64,000 nt of DNA from UBA1715 sp045615765 (GCA_045615765.1 JAZLFM010000054.1:1-64000); one strand, 5' to 3'; shown: positions 36,086 through 45,460, counted from the first letter of the stretch. A program made the numbers and translations. The notes: generated by a model from the letters alone, not told the origin.

Positions 36086-37276
36086 CTATTTTTTTACCAA
36101 CTCCCCGCTAAATGCTTTTTTCAGAATGCTCTGCCGTAATGCCTCGGCTTGTTGCAACGATTGTTCAACGCTGGCTTCGACAAGCTCAGCCTGCGACAGA
36201 CGGGTTTCAATTTCTTTGACTATGCATTGCTGTTCGGGAAGAGATGGCAACATTATTTGTAAATTTTCTAAATATTCAACATTAATATTTTTTTGTGCAG
36301 TAGCAGAAGCTTGACTTTCAATGATTTGTTTTACCTGCTGAATATAAAAATTGAAATAATTCAAATCTAGGATATCTTTTTGAGCAACAATTCCAACAAC
36401 ACTATCAGGAAAACATGCATCAAAACCCAAATACGCAGTTTCAGCAATATTTGCGGCAATAGTTAAGCACAAAGTACCTTTAGGCCACAAACGACTCTGC
36501 TCTAATCCTTTGTCTGAATATGTTTGAGAATATTTAGTTATCGTACCGCCTTTTGCCTCACGAATTTCCCCTGTTTGTATAAATGGATATTTTCCACCAA
36601 ATAACGATTTATCATTTCTGGGCCTATGTTTTGAGCGTCCTCTTTTTATTTCTGCCACATCACCTAACTTCACTTTCTCCCACTTCTCACTACCTTTAGT
36701 CAAGCAATCATTCAGCACGGCCTGCCTATAGACTTTCAGTTGTTGCTGTGCGGTTTTCAGTTTTTCCACGCCTTTGTCCAACTCGGCAAAGAGGGTTTCT
36801 ATGCGGGTGACTATGGCGCGCTGGGTAGGAAGAGGGGGAAGAGGGATGGGAAGGTTTTTAAGTATTGTCTGGCTAATATTTGGCTGTGCTCCGCCTGTTC
36901 CTTGTGCTATCAAATCATTTCTTTTATGAAACAAATAATAACTCAAAAACTGCAAATCAATTTTTTCGTTCTCAAATATGCCACATACGGCTTGATTGGT
37001 TGCGGCAGGAACACCCAAAAAACCTAATTTCCCAATAGTTGCGCCATATAAGGCTATCAAAAGTGTACCTTTAGGAAATATTTTAGCACTTGATTCTTTT
37101 ATGGCTTCTTCTGTGATATACTCTTCGGTTTCATAAATAACTCCTCTGCCCAATTCACCTGATTTCACCCACGGAATAGAGCCACCATAGTATGCATCAT
37201 TCTTGCGGTTAGGCGTTCCTCCACTGGTGGTTTCACAAATTTCACCGAGTTTGTATGTTGGATAAGAGCTATGCAT
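36086..37276 (-). CDS. hsdS: Type I restriction-modification specificity subunit
   Basis: The 396-residue protein has two target-recognition domains: the first at about 5-150 (YKLGEICETTSGGTPNRKN...IPWVKSGEL) and the second at about 200-345 (KVKLGDVAEIKRGRS...PFIQTGEI). Each is followed by a helical spacer (LPTQRAIVTRIETLFAELDKG and LPEQQCIVKEIETRLSQAE). It determines the split DNA sequence recognised by the complex. Residues about 361-369 in the second spacer are translated from a REP-like palindrome. The last residues, LRQSILKKAFSGELVKK, are typical. Confidence 0.95.
   Translation of the reverse strand: MHSSYPTYKLGEICETTSGGTPNRKNDAYYGGSIPWVKSGELGRGVIYETEEYITEEAIKESSAKIFPKGTLLIALYGATIGKLGFLGVPAATNQAVCGIFENEKIDLQFLSYYLFHKRNDLIAQGTGGAQPNISQTILKNLPIPLPPLPTQRAIVTRIETLFAELDKGVEKLKTAQQQLKVYRQAVLNDCLTKGSEKWEKVKLGDVAEIKRGRSKHRPRNDKSLFGGKYPFIQTGEIREAKGGTITKYSQTYSDKGLEQSRLWPKGTLCLTIAANIAETAYLGFDACFPDSVVGIVAQKDILDLNYFNFYIQQVKQIIESQASATAQKNINVEYLENLQIMLPSLPEQQCIVKEIETRLSQAELVEASVEQSLQQAEALRQSILKKAFSGELVKK
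36170..36194. repeat. REP-like palindrome inside hsdS
   Basis: It has the same 11-nt core TCGACAAGCTC as the arrays at 32.5-33.2 kb, flanked by GGCT and AGCC plus two further pairs after one mismatch. It encodes the segment QAELVEASV in the second HsdS spacer helix. Confidence 0.8.
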
Positions 37277-37301
37277 TGAACATCCTCATATTTTTATATC
37301 A

Positions 37302-38129
37302 CTATAGATTAATTGCTTTTAAATTTAGGTAATTTATAAAGGAAGAACACGAAACTAACATAAATATAGCCTCTGCATAAGTAGGCATATAAGTATCCTC
37401 CATTAAGGCATGTCGTATACCTGTAGTACTTTGATTTGTATATGCATATAATTTTTCAAATGCAATACTTAAAACCATTGGTATTTTTAAACCTGCATTT
37501 TTTAACTTCTTTAATGCATCTCCTAACGTCTCAGAATCTGTCTTTTCTCGACAATATGCCTCAACTGCAGAAATAGATTCTTTTATTGAATTTCTATAAT
37601 CTGGATTATCTCTATCCGAACATAATCGCAAAGCTTGAGAAATATGCGTTTGTATATTGTCTGCATTGTCTTCTAAAGCTTGTTCTATAGTCTTTATTTC
37701 TTCTTCGTTTACTATTTCAATAATTATATTATCAACAACACGATATGCGAAATTATTTCTTTTAAATTCTCTATTTAAATCTTCCACAAACGATTCTATT
37801 ATTGAGTATGTTCCCCAATACCCACCAAATATTTCAGAGTTTTCACACAATGATTCTATTACAGCTTCTACCATATCTAACTTACGAAACCATTCTATTT
37901 CCGAATTTTCTATATAATCTGTAATAAAAAAAATATCTGCACAATCATTTTCCCTTTTCTTTAAATAAGAAGTCCACACCCAACAGCCAATTTTACGTAT
38001 TGAATCATATCCAATTTTAGAAATTAGGCGATCTATGCAACTACATATAGCATTTTGAATGTCTATAGTTATTTTTTCTCTAATTAAAACCTTTGAAGGT
38101 TCCACATATCCATAACGATCTGAAAACAT
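37302..38129 (-). CDS. AbiJ-NTD4-like protein, putative abortive-infection component
   Basis: The 275-residue protein begins FSDRYGYVEPSKVLIREKI, the pattern of the AbiJ N-terminal domain 4 family. The C-terminal half (about 160-275) is helical, with ESISAVEAYCREK, ALKKLKNAGL and GIRHALMED. The last resembles the RxxxxH-type signature of HEPN-like RNases, though only weakly. Such proteins are associated with phage abortive infection. It lies between hsdR and hsdS, six bases after hsdR, so it is co-transcribed with restriction genes. Function here is inferred from domain and context. Confidence 0.75.
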   Translation of the reverse strand: MFSDRYGYVEPSKVLIREKITIDIQNAICSCIDRLISKIGYDSIRKIGCWVWTSYLKKRENDCADIFFITDYIENSEIEWFRKLDMVEAVIESLCENSEIFGGYWGTYSIIESFVEDLNREFKRNNFAYRVVDNIIIEIVNEEEIKTIEQALEDNADNIQTHISQALRLCSDRDNPDYRNSIKESISAVEAYCREKTDSETLGDALKKLKNAGLKIPMVLSIAFEKLYAYTNQSTTGIRHALMEDTYMPTYAEAIFMLVSCSSFINYLNLKAINL

Positions 38130-38134
38130 ATTTT

Positions 38135-41056
38135 TTATGCCACTAATACTTCATTCAACTCATTAATAATCTGTTCCATTTCGTTACCAAAGAGCTGGTA
38201 CATTTTACCCCGCCCTCCTTGGGCATCGAATGGCGTGTAATCCAAATCATCTAAATCAAGATGGTAACTGCTAACGATATGGTCTTTAATCATACGCAGC
38301 CAGTCAATCTGTTCCTGCGTAAAGCGGTTGCGGTTGCCAGTGTGTTGGCGGAACAGCCATGCATTAAAATTCTTATCTATCACACTATCGAAAGCCGCCA
38401 ATGTTTTGTCTATTCCACAAGCGTGGCGCACCAACGATACCAATGCGGTAAGTTCACTTATCGGCTTTTTCGGTATTTTATTCGAACTGCGTTTGGTATC
38501 GGCTCTGCCTTCGACAGGCTCAGGCATCGCACTTCTGGTGGCTGAGCCTGTCGAAGCCACTGTTTTTGAGCCTGTCGAAGCCACTGTTTTTGAACTTGTC
38601 GAAGCCACCGCACAATAGGCATCCCACACATACGAAGGTGCAAGCAACGGTTTGTCTTGTTTTATTTTCTCGAGCAACTCCTGCGCCATTTGCAAGGTAA
38701 GTTCCCTGCGTCTATATGGTTGGTTATAGAATATGCTCAATGCCATAATTTCGTCTTTGTGCTGCTCCAGATATTCCGTAAACGATTTAATAGTTTCTTT
38801 TGCTTTTTCCTGTGTAAAACTATTAAAACCGCTTCGCACCACCGTGTCGATATTCACCGTATCGATTTTCTGATCGTGCAGGTTGCGAACGGTTACTATA
38901 TATTCGTTCAATTCGCCATTGAACGTACTGCTGGCAATATTGGCAAGTTTTTCCTGTGCCTTTGCACGAATTTGTTCTTCTATAGCAGGCGTTATTTCCG
39001 TTTGTGGAATTTTACGCAATTCCAACTGCGCCTCATCTTCTATCTTGTCGAAATCGAAAGCATTCAACAATTCCGCACTCATTTGTCCCAACCCCTTTCC
39101 TTTGGAAAGAAATTCTATTTTCTCGCGCTCCTTTTCCGTTATTTCCTTATTTAGGCGAATCAATCTGTTTGCTAACGAAACATACAAATCTTCTTCCACA
39201 ACACCCATAGTAACAGCACCAAGCAAATCCTTCAACGGAACAGTAGGTTTACGTTCCAACGGACGGCTATCGGTTTTCTTTGTCTGCGTTACACCAACTG
39301 CATCTACAATCACAAAGTGTGTTTTTGCCGAGGCGGTTTTACTCACTAATTGCAACGTATCGCCATTTATAGTTCTGGTTCCACGTCCTTTCATCTGTTC
39401 AAAATAATTCGCACTGCGAACATCGCGCATAAACAATAGAACCTCAAGAGCCTTAACATCTGTTCCTGTTGCAATCATATCAACAGTAACAGCAATACGA
39501 GGATAATACTGATTACGGAAACGATTCAACACAGATTTTGGATCTTCGTCAATCTTATATGTTACCTTTTTACAGAAATCGTTGCTTTCGTTGAATTCTT
39601 CACGAACAATATTGATAATATCGTCGGCGTGGCTATCGGTTTTTGCAAAAATCAATGTCTTCGGGACTTCGTACTGCCCGTTTTCATCGTACCTGTTCGG
39701 ATATATTTCCTCCATCAAAGCCTTGCGGAATTGCCTGATTACCGTACGAATTTGGCTTGGATTCACCACAGATTTATCCAGGTCGTTCTTTTTATATTCA
39801 GTATCCTCTTCAACCTGTTGCCAACGAGTCTTACGGGTAGCCTTATCACGATAATCAATATGCCAACCAGCCTTAATCAAGCCTCCGTTTTTAGATATTT
39901 CCGTTTCTATAGTATAAACATCATACGGCACATTCACTCCATCTACCACCGATTGCTCATAAGTATATTCACTCACCACATTTTCGTTGAAGAAACCGAA
40001 TGTCCGCTTATCTGGAGTTGCTGTAAGACCTATCAAAAAAGCATCAAAGTAATCAAGCACTTGTTTCCAAAGATTGTAAATGCTTCGGTGGCATTCATCT
40101 ATTACCACAAAATCAAATTGTTCAATTGGAACCTTTGCCGTATATTCCACAGGAACAGCTTTTTGTTCCTTCAGTTTTTGTTGCAACCAAGTAGATTCAT
40201 TTGGATTGTCGGATTCTGCACTTTCGTCCAATTCCTCACCTTTCAAAACAGAATACAAACGCTGAATGGTAGAAATGCACACTTGGCTATCGTTTGCTAT
40301 ATAGCTTGAATTCAAGCGCTGAACATTATACAATTCCGTAAATTTACGATTGTCGTCGTTCGGACGGAAATTCATAAATTCCTGTTCTGCCTGTTCTCCT
40401 AAATTACGGGTATCGACAAGGAATAATATACGTTTTGCCTTTGCGAATTTCAGTAAACGATAAATAAACGTAATTGCCGTAAATGTTTTTCCTGCGCCAG
40501 TTGCCATTTGTATCAACGCACGAGGACGATTATTTTTAAACGACTCTTCTAAATTTACAACCGCTTTAATCTGTGCCGGTCGTAAGCCCGTTTCATCCAA
40601 TGCGGGAAAATCCTGCAATCTATTACGGAGACTTCTTCCGTTGCGAATCCATTCTGCCATAGTTTCAGGTTTATGGAAAGCAAACACAGCACGGCTTCGA
40701 GGTTTCGGATCGCTATAATCGGTAAAACGAGTAACAGTTCCCGTTGTTTCATATACATACACCAACGGCTCGTTGTTTAAATATTTTAGTTTGGCATTTG
40801 CATAACGGACAGACTGTTCTTCTACCGTTGTAAGATTTACTCCTTCCTCTTCTCGTTTGGCTTCAATAATGCCAACAGGTTTTCTGTTTATGAAGAGAAC
40901 ATAATCAGCAGGCCCAGCATCCGTTTGATATTCGCGCACGGCAATACCCAAACCTGCAGAGAAATCAATCTTAGCTTTTGATTGAATAACCCAACCTGCT
41001 TGTTGAAGCAAATCATCTATAACATCACGTGCAATCTGTTCTGGATTCTGATTCAT
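38135..41056 (-). CDS. hsdR: Type I restriction endonuclease subunit R
   Basis: The 973-residue subunit starts at the ATG at 41056; a TTG further upstream is less likely. Residues about 20-130 form the nuclease-like domain (YVLFINRKPVGIIEAKREEEG). The SF2 translocase has Walker A (ALIQMATGAGKTFTA) near 185 and motif II (VIDECHR) near 325, with LTATPDKRTFGF and the motif VI region QMKGRGTRT. Residues about 816-851 (ASTSSKTVASTGSKT...MPEPVEG) are translated from REP-like palindromes inserted in frame before the C-terminal domain. It cleaves and translocates unmodified DNA together with HsdM and HsdS. Confidence 0.96.
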   Translation of the reverse strand: MNQNPEQIARDVIDDLLQQAGWVIQSKAKIDFSAGLGIAVREYQTDAGPADYVLFINRKPVGIIEAKREEEGVNLTTVEEQSVRYANAKLKYLNNEPLVYVYETTGTVTRFTDYSDPKPRSRAVFAFHKPETMAEWIRNGRSLRNRLQDFPALDETGLRPAQIKAVVNLEESFKNNRPRALIQMATGAGKTFTAITFIYRLLKFAKAKRILFLVDTRNLGEQAEQEFMNFRPNDDNRKFTELYNVQRLNSSYIANDSQVCISTIQRLYSVLKGEELDESAESDNPNESTWLQQKLKEQKAVPVEYTAKVPIEQFDFVVIDECHRSIYNLWKQVLDYFDAFLIGLTATPDKRTFGFFNENVVSEYTYEQSVVDGVNVPYDVYTIETEISKNGGLIKAGWHIDYRDKATRKTRWQQVEEDTEYKKNDLDKSVVNPSQIRTVIRQFRKALMEEIYPNRYDENGQYEVPKTLIFAKTDSHADDIINIVREEFNESNDFCKKVTYKIDEDPKSVLNRFRNQYYPRIAVTVDMIATGTDVKALEVLLFMRDVRSANYFEQMKGRGTRTINGDTLQLVSKTASAKTHFVIVDAVGVTQTKKTDSRPLERKPTVPLKDLLGAVTMGVVEEDLYVSLANRLIRLNKEITEKEREKIEFLSKGKGLGQMSAELLNAFDFDKIEDEAQLELRKIPQTEITPAIEEQIRAKAQEKLANIASSTFNGELNEYIVTVRNLHDQKIDTVNIDTVVRSGFNSFTQEKAKETIKSFTEYLEQHKDEIMALSIFYNQPYRRRELTLQMAQELLEKIKQDKPLLAPSYVWDAYCAVASTSSKTVASTGSKTVASTGSATRSAMPEPVEGRADTKRSSNKIPKKPISELTALVSLVRHACGIDKTLAAFDSVIDKNFNAWLFRQHTGNRNRFTQEQIDWLRMIKDHIVSSYHLDLDDLDYTPFDAQGGRGKMYQLFGNEMEQIINELNEVLVA
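38504..38609. repeat. REP-like palindromes inside hsdR
   Basis: There are four elements with the shared 11-nt core: at 38504-38528 (TGCCT stem), 38537-38561 (intact GGTGGCT stem), and two half copies at about 38567-38585 and 38587-38609 that lost one arm. All stay in the hsdR reading frame and together encode about 35 residues. Confidence 0.85.
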
Positions 41057-41142
41057 AAACCGCAAAATAAACAATGTAAAAATACAATTTATTCTGAAAA
41101 TCTATAAGAAACTGGACTGTCAATTATGTAAGTGTTATTAAC

Positions 41143-41178
41143 AAAAAAAGCACTTACAAGATATGTAAATGCTTTTTT
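41143..41178 (-). terminator. Terminator after tRNA-Arg
   Basis: A hairpin of GCACTTACA and TGTAAATGC with flanking A and T runs lies just downstream of the tRNA on the minus strand and ahead of hsdR. Confidence 0.8.
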
Positions 41179-41181
41179 ATG

Positions 41182-41255
41182 TGATCCGGGCGCGATTCGA
41201 ACGCGCGACCCACAGCTTAGAAGGCTGTTGCTCTATCCAGCTGAGCTACCGGACC
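41182..41255 (-). tRNA. tRNA-Arg (TCT)
   Basis: The minus strand folds as a cloverleaf: acceptor GGTCCGG/CCGGATC, D arm GCTC...GAGC, anticodon stem ACAGC/GCTGT with loop CTTCTAA (anticodon TCT), and T arm GCGCG/CGCGC around TTCGAAT. No CCA is encoded. It decodes AGA arginine codons. The accessory restriction region begins right after its terminator. Confidence 0.95.
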
Positions 41256-41338
41256 TCCATATTTTGGTTTGGCAAAGATAGCAATTCACAGAATATGACA
41301 AAATCTATCTTCGACTTTTTTTTGAAAAATCAACTTTT

Positions 41339-43225
41339 CTATATTTCATCTAGCTTATCCCACCATGTTTTCTTCAAAATAGTTACACCTATTGCTATAA
41401 TTGTAACTGCTATTGCAAATCCAACCCAATTACGAATCACAAGACATATAGGCATTGCTACTAGAGATGTTTGTGTTATAACGCCCACAGCTACATTTGC
41501 CATATCTTTCAAGAATCTATCATTCTTTTTGAATGATGGATTTTCCTGTTGAACCATTTTACATATTGGTTCCCAAAATCCCCATGGACGAACATTTGAA
41601 TAAAACGACATCAAAGTTTCTTTTTCTGTAGGCTCTGTCATAAAAGTACCCAAAACACAACCGATTATTGAAATTACCAATGTAATCGGGAATGCATATA
41701 ACGAAATTAAACTAGTAGGAATAAATGAGAAGTTTTCTGTAATAACCTCTGGCCATAACAATTGAATACATCCTATCACAACACCTGAAAGTATGCCTGT
41801 CAACATTCCCCAGAAATATCCTTCTCCGTTGAAACGCCACCAGTACCATTTAAGAATATTCGAAACCATATAACTTGCATAAAATGCTCCTGTTACAATT
41901 TGTAAGATTTCGTTAATATTTTTCAATGTTAAGCCTAAAATCGTACTGAAAACCACCGCACAAGTACCAACAACATAGTTTATACGACGTTGTTGTTCTG
42001 CCGTTGCATTTGGATTTATATGTTTCAAATAAATATCGTTAGAAATATATGCCTGAGCAGCATTCAATGTTCCTGCAAACGTTGACATAAAAGCTGCTAG
42101 AAGTCCAACTAAAAGAAGTCCTAACAAACCTGCAGGAAGGAACTTAACCATTGCTGCTGGTAAGATTTGTTCAAAATCTATCATTCCATTTACCGACAAA
42201 TTTAAGTCGTCGTAGAAAGCTATTGCCAAAATTGCAAAACCCGACACCATAAAATAACGAACAGGATTCAAAATAACCGATACAGATCCACTCATCTTCA
42301 AGGCATCCTGTGGTGTTTTATTTGCTAAAATTTTCTGCATATCGTATGTTGGTGCAGGACCTGCCATACTAACCAATATACCTTTCATAAACATGAATCC
42401 AAAGAATAAACTGAATAACGAATAACCATCTTCTGCAACTTTTGAATTTACTTCATGTAATTTTCCTGCCCAATCAATATCCAATGTCGAACCAAAGAAC
42501 GGAGTATTCCATCCTTCTGGAGTTAACGCTTGTAGTGTTTCTGGACTTACATTATACATTGCAATAATACCAATAGCGATTGATGCCACCGTCATAATTG
42601 TATATTGTACCACATCAGCCCATACTATACTAAGCATACCTCCTAAAATTGTGTAGAATGTTGCAAAAATGGTAAAGAATATTCCATATACATGTGGAAT
42701 GTACATTTCAGGAATACAGTCAACCGATAGTCCTAATACAGAGCATACAGATTCCCAAGGAATAAATAATGTCAAGAATTTACCTAATCCTACAAATCCA
42801 TACGACAACATCGACAAACCTATCAACAACGCAAAACAAACAACAACCCAATGCGACAACACACCTCCTCTACCTTTACCAAATCGGGTTTCTATCCATT
42901 CTGCACCTGTCGTTACATTTGAACGGCGTAACCAGGCTGAAAGGAACATCATTAGGAAAATTTGGTTGAATGTCGGCCACAACCATGGAATCCAAATACT
43001 TTTCAAACCATAGACAAACAATAAGGTTACCAACCACATTGTTCCCGATATGTCGAACATTCCGGATGCATCCGATAATCCCAACATATACCAAGGCATT
43101 GAACGACCTCCCAACAAATAAGAGGATTTATCTTTTTGTGCCTGTTTCTTAAAATAAAAACCTATGAAAACTAAAACCGCAATGTATAAGAATATCACTG
43201 CAAAATCTAAACCGTGTAAAACCAT
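41339..43225 (-). CDS. Sodium:solute symporter (SSS) family transporter
   Basis: The 628-residue protein has about 14 hydrophobic segments and the SSS family start (LDFAVIFLYIAVLVFIGFYFKK, then YLLGGRSMPWYMLGLSDASGMFD). Another typical segment is GLLLVGLLAAFMSTFAGTLNAAQAYISNDIY near residue 365. It couples Na+ entry to uptake of a solute, which the sequence does not identify. Length exceeds the basic family and fits the longer Bacteroidota forms. A -7 box lies about 20 bases upstream. It is followed upstream by a TauE/SafE gene on the same strand. Confidence 0.92.
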   Translation of the reverse strand: MVLHGLDFAVIFLYIAVLVFIGFYFKKQAQKDKSSYLLGGRSMPWYMLGLSDASGMFDISGTMWLVTLLFVYGLKSIWIPWLWPTFNQIFLMMFLSAWLRRSNVTTGAEWIETRFGKGRGGVLSHWVVVCFALLIGLSMLSYGFVGLGKFLTLFIPWESVCSVLGLSVDCIPEMYIPHVYGIFFTIFATFYTILGGMLSIVWADVVQYTIMTVASIAIGIIAMYNVSPETLQALTPEGWNTPFFGSTLDIDWAGKLHEVNSKVAEDGYSLFSLFFGFMFMKGILVSMAGPAPTYDMQKILANKTPQDALKMSGSVSVILNPVRYFMVSGFAILAIAFYDDLNLSVNGMIDFEQILPAAMVKFLPAGLLGLLLVGLLAAFMSTFAGTLNAAQAYISNDIYLKHINPNATAEQQRRINYVVGTCAVVFSTILGLTLKNINEILQIVTGAFYASYMVSNILKWYWWRFNGEGYFWGMLTGILSGVVIGCIQLLWPEVITENFSFIPTSLISLYAFPITLVISIIGCVLGTFMTEPTEKETLMSFYSNVRPWGFWEPICKMVQQENPSFKKNDRFLKDMANVAVGVITQTSLVAMPICLVIRNWVGFAIAVTIIAIGVTILKKTWWDKLDEI

Positions 43226-43245
43226 TATATTTAGTAATTAGACTA

Positions 43246-43253
43246 CAAAAATA
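43246..43253 (-). promoter_or_regulatory. Predicted -7 box for the symporter gene
   Basis: On the minus strand this is TATTTTTG, 20 bases before the ATG at 43225. It lies between the symporter and the TauE/SafE gene, so the two are probably separate units. Confidence 0.5.
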
Positions 43254-43266
43254 GCGTTTTTTTATT

Positions 43267-44028
43267 TTATACAAACTTCAACAAGCTCTGTAACAAAAGA
43301 ACTAATGCCGATATGCATGATAGAACAATAACTGTGTTCTTATAAATCTTTTCATTCAACACCCGAATCAGCCAAAAACCTATCAAAACACCTACTATCA
43401 TTGCTGGTGCCATATAGAGGTCTAGCATAAACGAATCTACCGTGATTGTTTTCCAGAAAAAAATATGAACTGGAACTTTTACAACATCTGTTATAAAACA
43501 AAACCATACATGTGTATCAACAATTTGTTTTTTAGGAAATCTCTGCAACAAAAACAACGTAGAAATCATTGGCCCCGTGGCATTTCCTATCATTGCGGCA
43601 AATCCGGCCAAAATGCCAAAGAACATATAACTTATTCCTAACGGATCACGAAACGCCGAATGTTTTAAATGCTGAATAATGGTAATCGTACAACCAACAA
43701 TTATCACCAACGCTAGTAAAATGAAAAAACTTTCCTTTTCTTCGCGAAGCACCATTCCAACATAGCCGCCAATAGCAATTCCTATAAATGCCCACGGCAA
43801 CGATTTCAATAATGCGAACCAATTTACCTCTGTTCTATTACGAATTGCCGACAAAAAAGAAGCTGCAAGCGATATCGGCAACAGGAACCCAACAGACTCC
43901 TGACCTCCCATACATATCGCCAAAATTGGCACTGTCACACAACTTGCACCTACGATGCCGCCCTTCCCTATTCCTGTCAATAAAATGCAAATAGTTATGA
44001 CAACTAAAACTCCTACAGAAAATTCCAT
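43267..44028 (-). CDS. TauE/SafE family membrane permease
   Basis: The 253-residue protein has seven to eight membrane helices and the family features GIGKGGIVGASCVTVPILA near the N-terminus and GFAAMIGNATGPMISTLFLL in the second half. These are the two related halves typical of TauE/SafE permeases. Members export sulfite, sulfoacetate or other organic anions; the substrate here is not determined. It is divergent from the lipoprotein gene at 44098. Confidence 0.92.
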   Translation of the reverse strand: MEFSVGVLVVITICILLTGIGKGGIVGASCVTVPILAICMGGQESVGFLLPISLAASFLSAIRNRTEVNWFALLKSLPWAFIGIAIGGYVGMVLREEKESFFILLALVIIVGCTITIIQHLKHSAFRDPLGISYMFFGILAGFAAMIGNATGPMISTLFLLQRFPKKQIVDTHVWFCFITDVVKVPVHIFFWKTITVDSFMLDLYMAPAMIVGVLIGFWLIRVLNEKIYKNTVIVLSCISALVLLLQSLLKFV

Positions 44029-44074
44029 ACGAATATTTTTAACAAAATTACCAATAAAATTGAGACCAATGGCG

Positions 44075-44082
44075 TATTTTTG
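44075..44082 (+). promoter_or_regulatory. Predicted -7 box for the lipoprotein gene at 44.1 kb
   Basis: TATTTTTG ends 15 bases before the ATG at 44098. A -33 TTG at the proper distance is not seen. Confidence 0.45.
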
Positions 44083-44097
44083 CGGAAATAAATAGAT

Positions 44098-44913
44098 ATG
44101 ACACGATATTTTACACTTTTCGCAAGCATTTTGTTATTTTTTTCTTGTTCAAAGAAAGAATTGGAAAATGACCTTAAAACCTATGAAGTTCAAGGTAAAG
44201 TAAGACAAATACAATATAACGGCAACGAAAATTCTAATGGAAGCACTATCCGCTTTAACACAGATGGTTTATTACTATCCGAACGATATGCTGGTAGATT
44301 GTTCTCCTATAAATACGATGGAATGTATGCAAACGAATTAAAAGTATTTTTTGGTGATTCATTGGAAATCAAACGATTATTCTCATACAAAAACAATATG
44401 CCTACTGAAATTCGCGAATACGACAAAAAAGGAACTTTGCAAAAAAAGGTAGTGTATAAATACGACAAAAAGGGAAACAGAACACAAGGAATAATTCTTA
44501 CGACTTATAACGACACTCTATCAATGGAAGAATACGAATACGAAGAAGACCTTGTGATAAAGAAAACACGATATACATACAATGAACATGTAGAACAAGC
44601 GAATGAAGAAAACACAAAACAAATTCGTTCACATAAACGTTCATACTCTACAGAATATGTCTATACATATAATCAAAACAAAGAACTAGAAACTTGTACT
44701 GAAACTATTGGCGACGAATGTATGTCGAAAATGTACTACAAGGACTTTCATGGTGTATCATTACCTATATCTGAAGTATCCTATTGGGGCGGAATCAAAG
44801 ACTCATCAATTGTAACTTATGGCTTTGACGACAAAGGAAACTGGATATTTAAAAGAACTGTTAACAATAATCGTGAGCAACGCCAAGAACGCTCGATATT
44901 GTATTATAAATAA
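44098..44913 (+). CDS. Lipoprotein with YD-like repeats
   Basis: The 271-residue product has a lipoprotein signal (LLFFSCSKKE, Cys near 17). The mature part consists of Tyr/Asp/Lys-rich repeats such as RFNTDGLLLSERY, YKYDGMYANEL, YKYDKKGNRTQG and YGFDDKGNWIFKR, resembling YD/RHS-type beta repeats but in a short protein. It is probably surface or periplasmic. Function is unknown. It is monocistronic. Confidence 0.78.
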   Translation: MTRYFTLFASILLFFSCSKKELENDLKTYEVQGKVRQIQYNGNENSNGSTIRFNTDGLLLSERYAGRLFSYKYDGMYANELKVFFGDSLEIKRLFSYKNNMPTEIREYDKKGTLQKKVVYKYDKKGNRTQGIILTTYNDTLSMEEYEYEEDLVIKKTRYTYNEHVEQANEENTKQIRSHKRSYSTEYVYTYNQNKELETCTETIGDECMSKMYYKDFHGVSLPISEVSYWGGIKDSSIVTYGFDDKGNWIFKRTVNNNREQRQERSILYYK

Positions 44914-45084
44914 GCTCTAAATCAACATATATACAAATTGACTGCATTTTATCAAGGAGAAATTTCTAACTAACTCCTATCGGAATGATAATGCTTTACC
45001 CCTTCATTTATTAGCAATTCGCCCATCTTTCTAAGCGAAGCGAAAAATCCTTGATTTCCAATAATAATATAATCTCATCACCAT

Positions 45085-45123
45085 AAAAAAAATAAATCCT
45101 TGCATCATTCGATACAAGGATTT
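45085..45123 (-). terminator. Terminator after rpmE
   Basis: AAATCCTTG (45094-45102) pairs perfectly with CAAGGATTT (45115-45123), followed on the minus strand by a T run. The rest of 44914-45151 shows no other feature. Confidence 0.88.
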
Positions 45124-45151
45124 ATCAAATATTATGAAAAACAAATTAAAT

Positions 45152-45421
45152 CTATTTGTTAGCTGCAACTTTTTCGTAGTGAGCTTTGTATTTATTACGG
45201 AATTTATCAACACGACCTGCAGTATCAACAAATTTCATCTTACCTGTGAAGAATGGGTGTGAATAACTTGAAATTTCCAATTTTATTACAGGATATTCAA
45301 CGCCGTCAACTGTAATAGTTTCTTTTGAAGGTGCACAAGAACGAGTGATGAAAACTTGTTCGTTTGACATATCCTTGAACGCAACTAAGCGATAATTTTC
45401 TGGATGGATATCTTTTTTCAT
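45152..45421 (-). CDS. rpmE2: 50S ribosomal protein L31 type B
   Basis: The 89-residue protein is the longer type B form of L31 (MKKDIHPENYRLVAFKDMS, SSYSHPFFTGKMKFVDTAGRVDKFRNKY). It lacks the CxxC zinc-binding cysteines of type A, so it does not require zinc. In other bacteria type B often replaces type A under zinc limitation, but in Bacteroidota it is commonly the only copy. A -7 box lies 39 bases upstream, and a strong terminator follows. Confidence 0.95.
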   Translation of the reverse strand: MKKDIHPENYRLVAFKDMSNEQVFITRSCAPSKETITVDGVEYPVIKLEISSYSHPFFTGKMKFVDTAGRVDKFRNKYKAHYEKVAANK

Positions 45422-45460
45422 TGCTTTTGTATTAAATTACTTCCTTATTTTTTCGTGTGG

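Noticed and set aside
36086..37276. Phase-variable hsdS inversion system
   Set aside because: No second partial hsdS, recombinase gene or long inverted repeats are visible nearby; the short palindrome inside hsdS cannot invert the recognition domains.
41182..41255. tRNA-Arg as attachment site of an integrated element
   Set aside because: The restriction locus begins next to this tRNA, but I found no integrase gene or duplicated tRNA 3' end at the other boundary.
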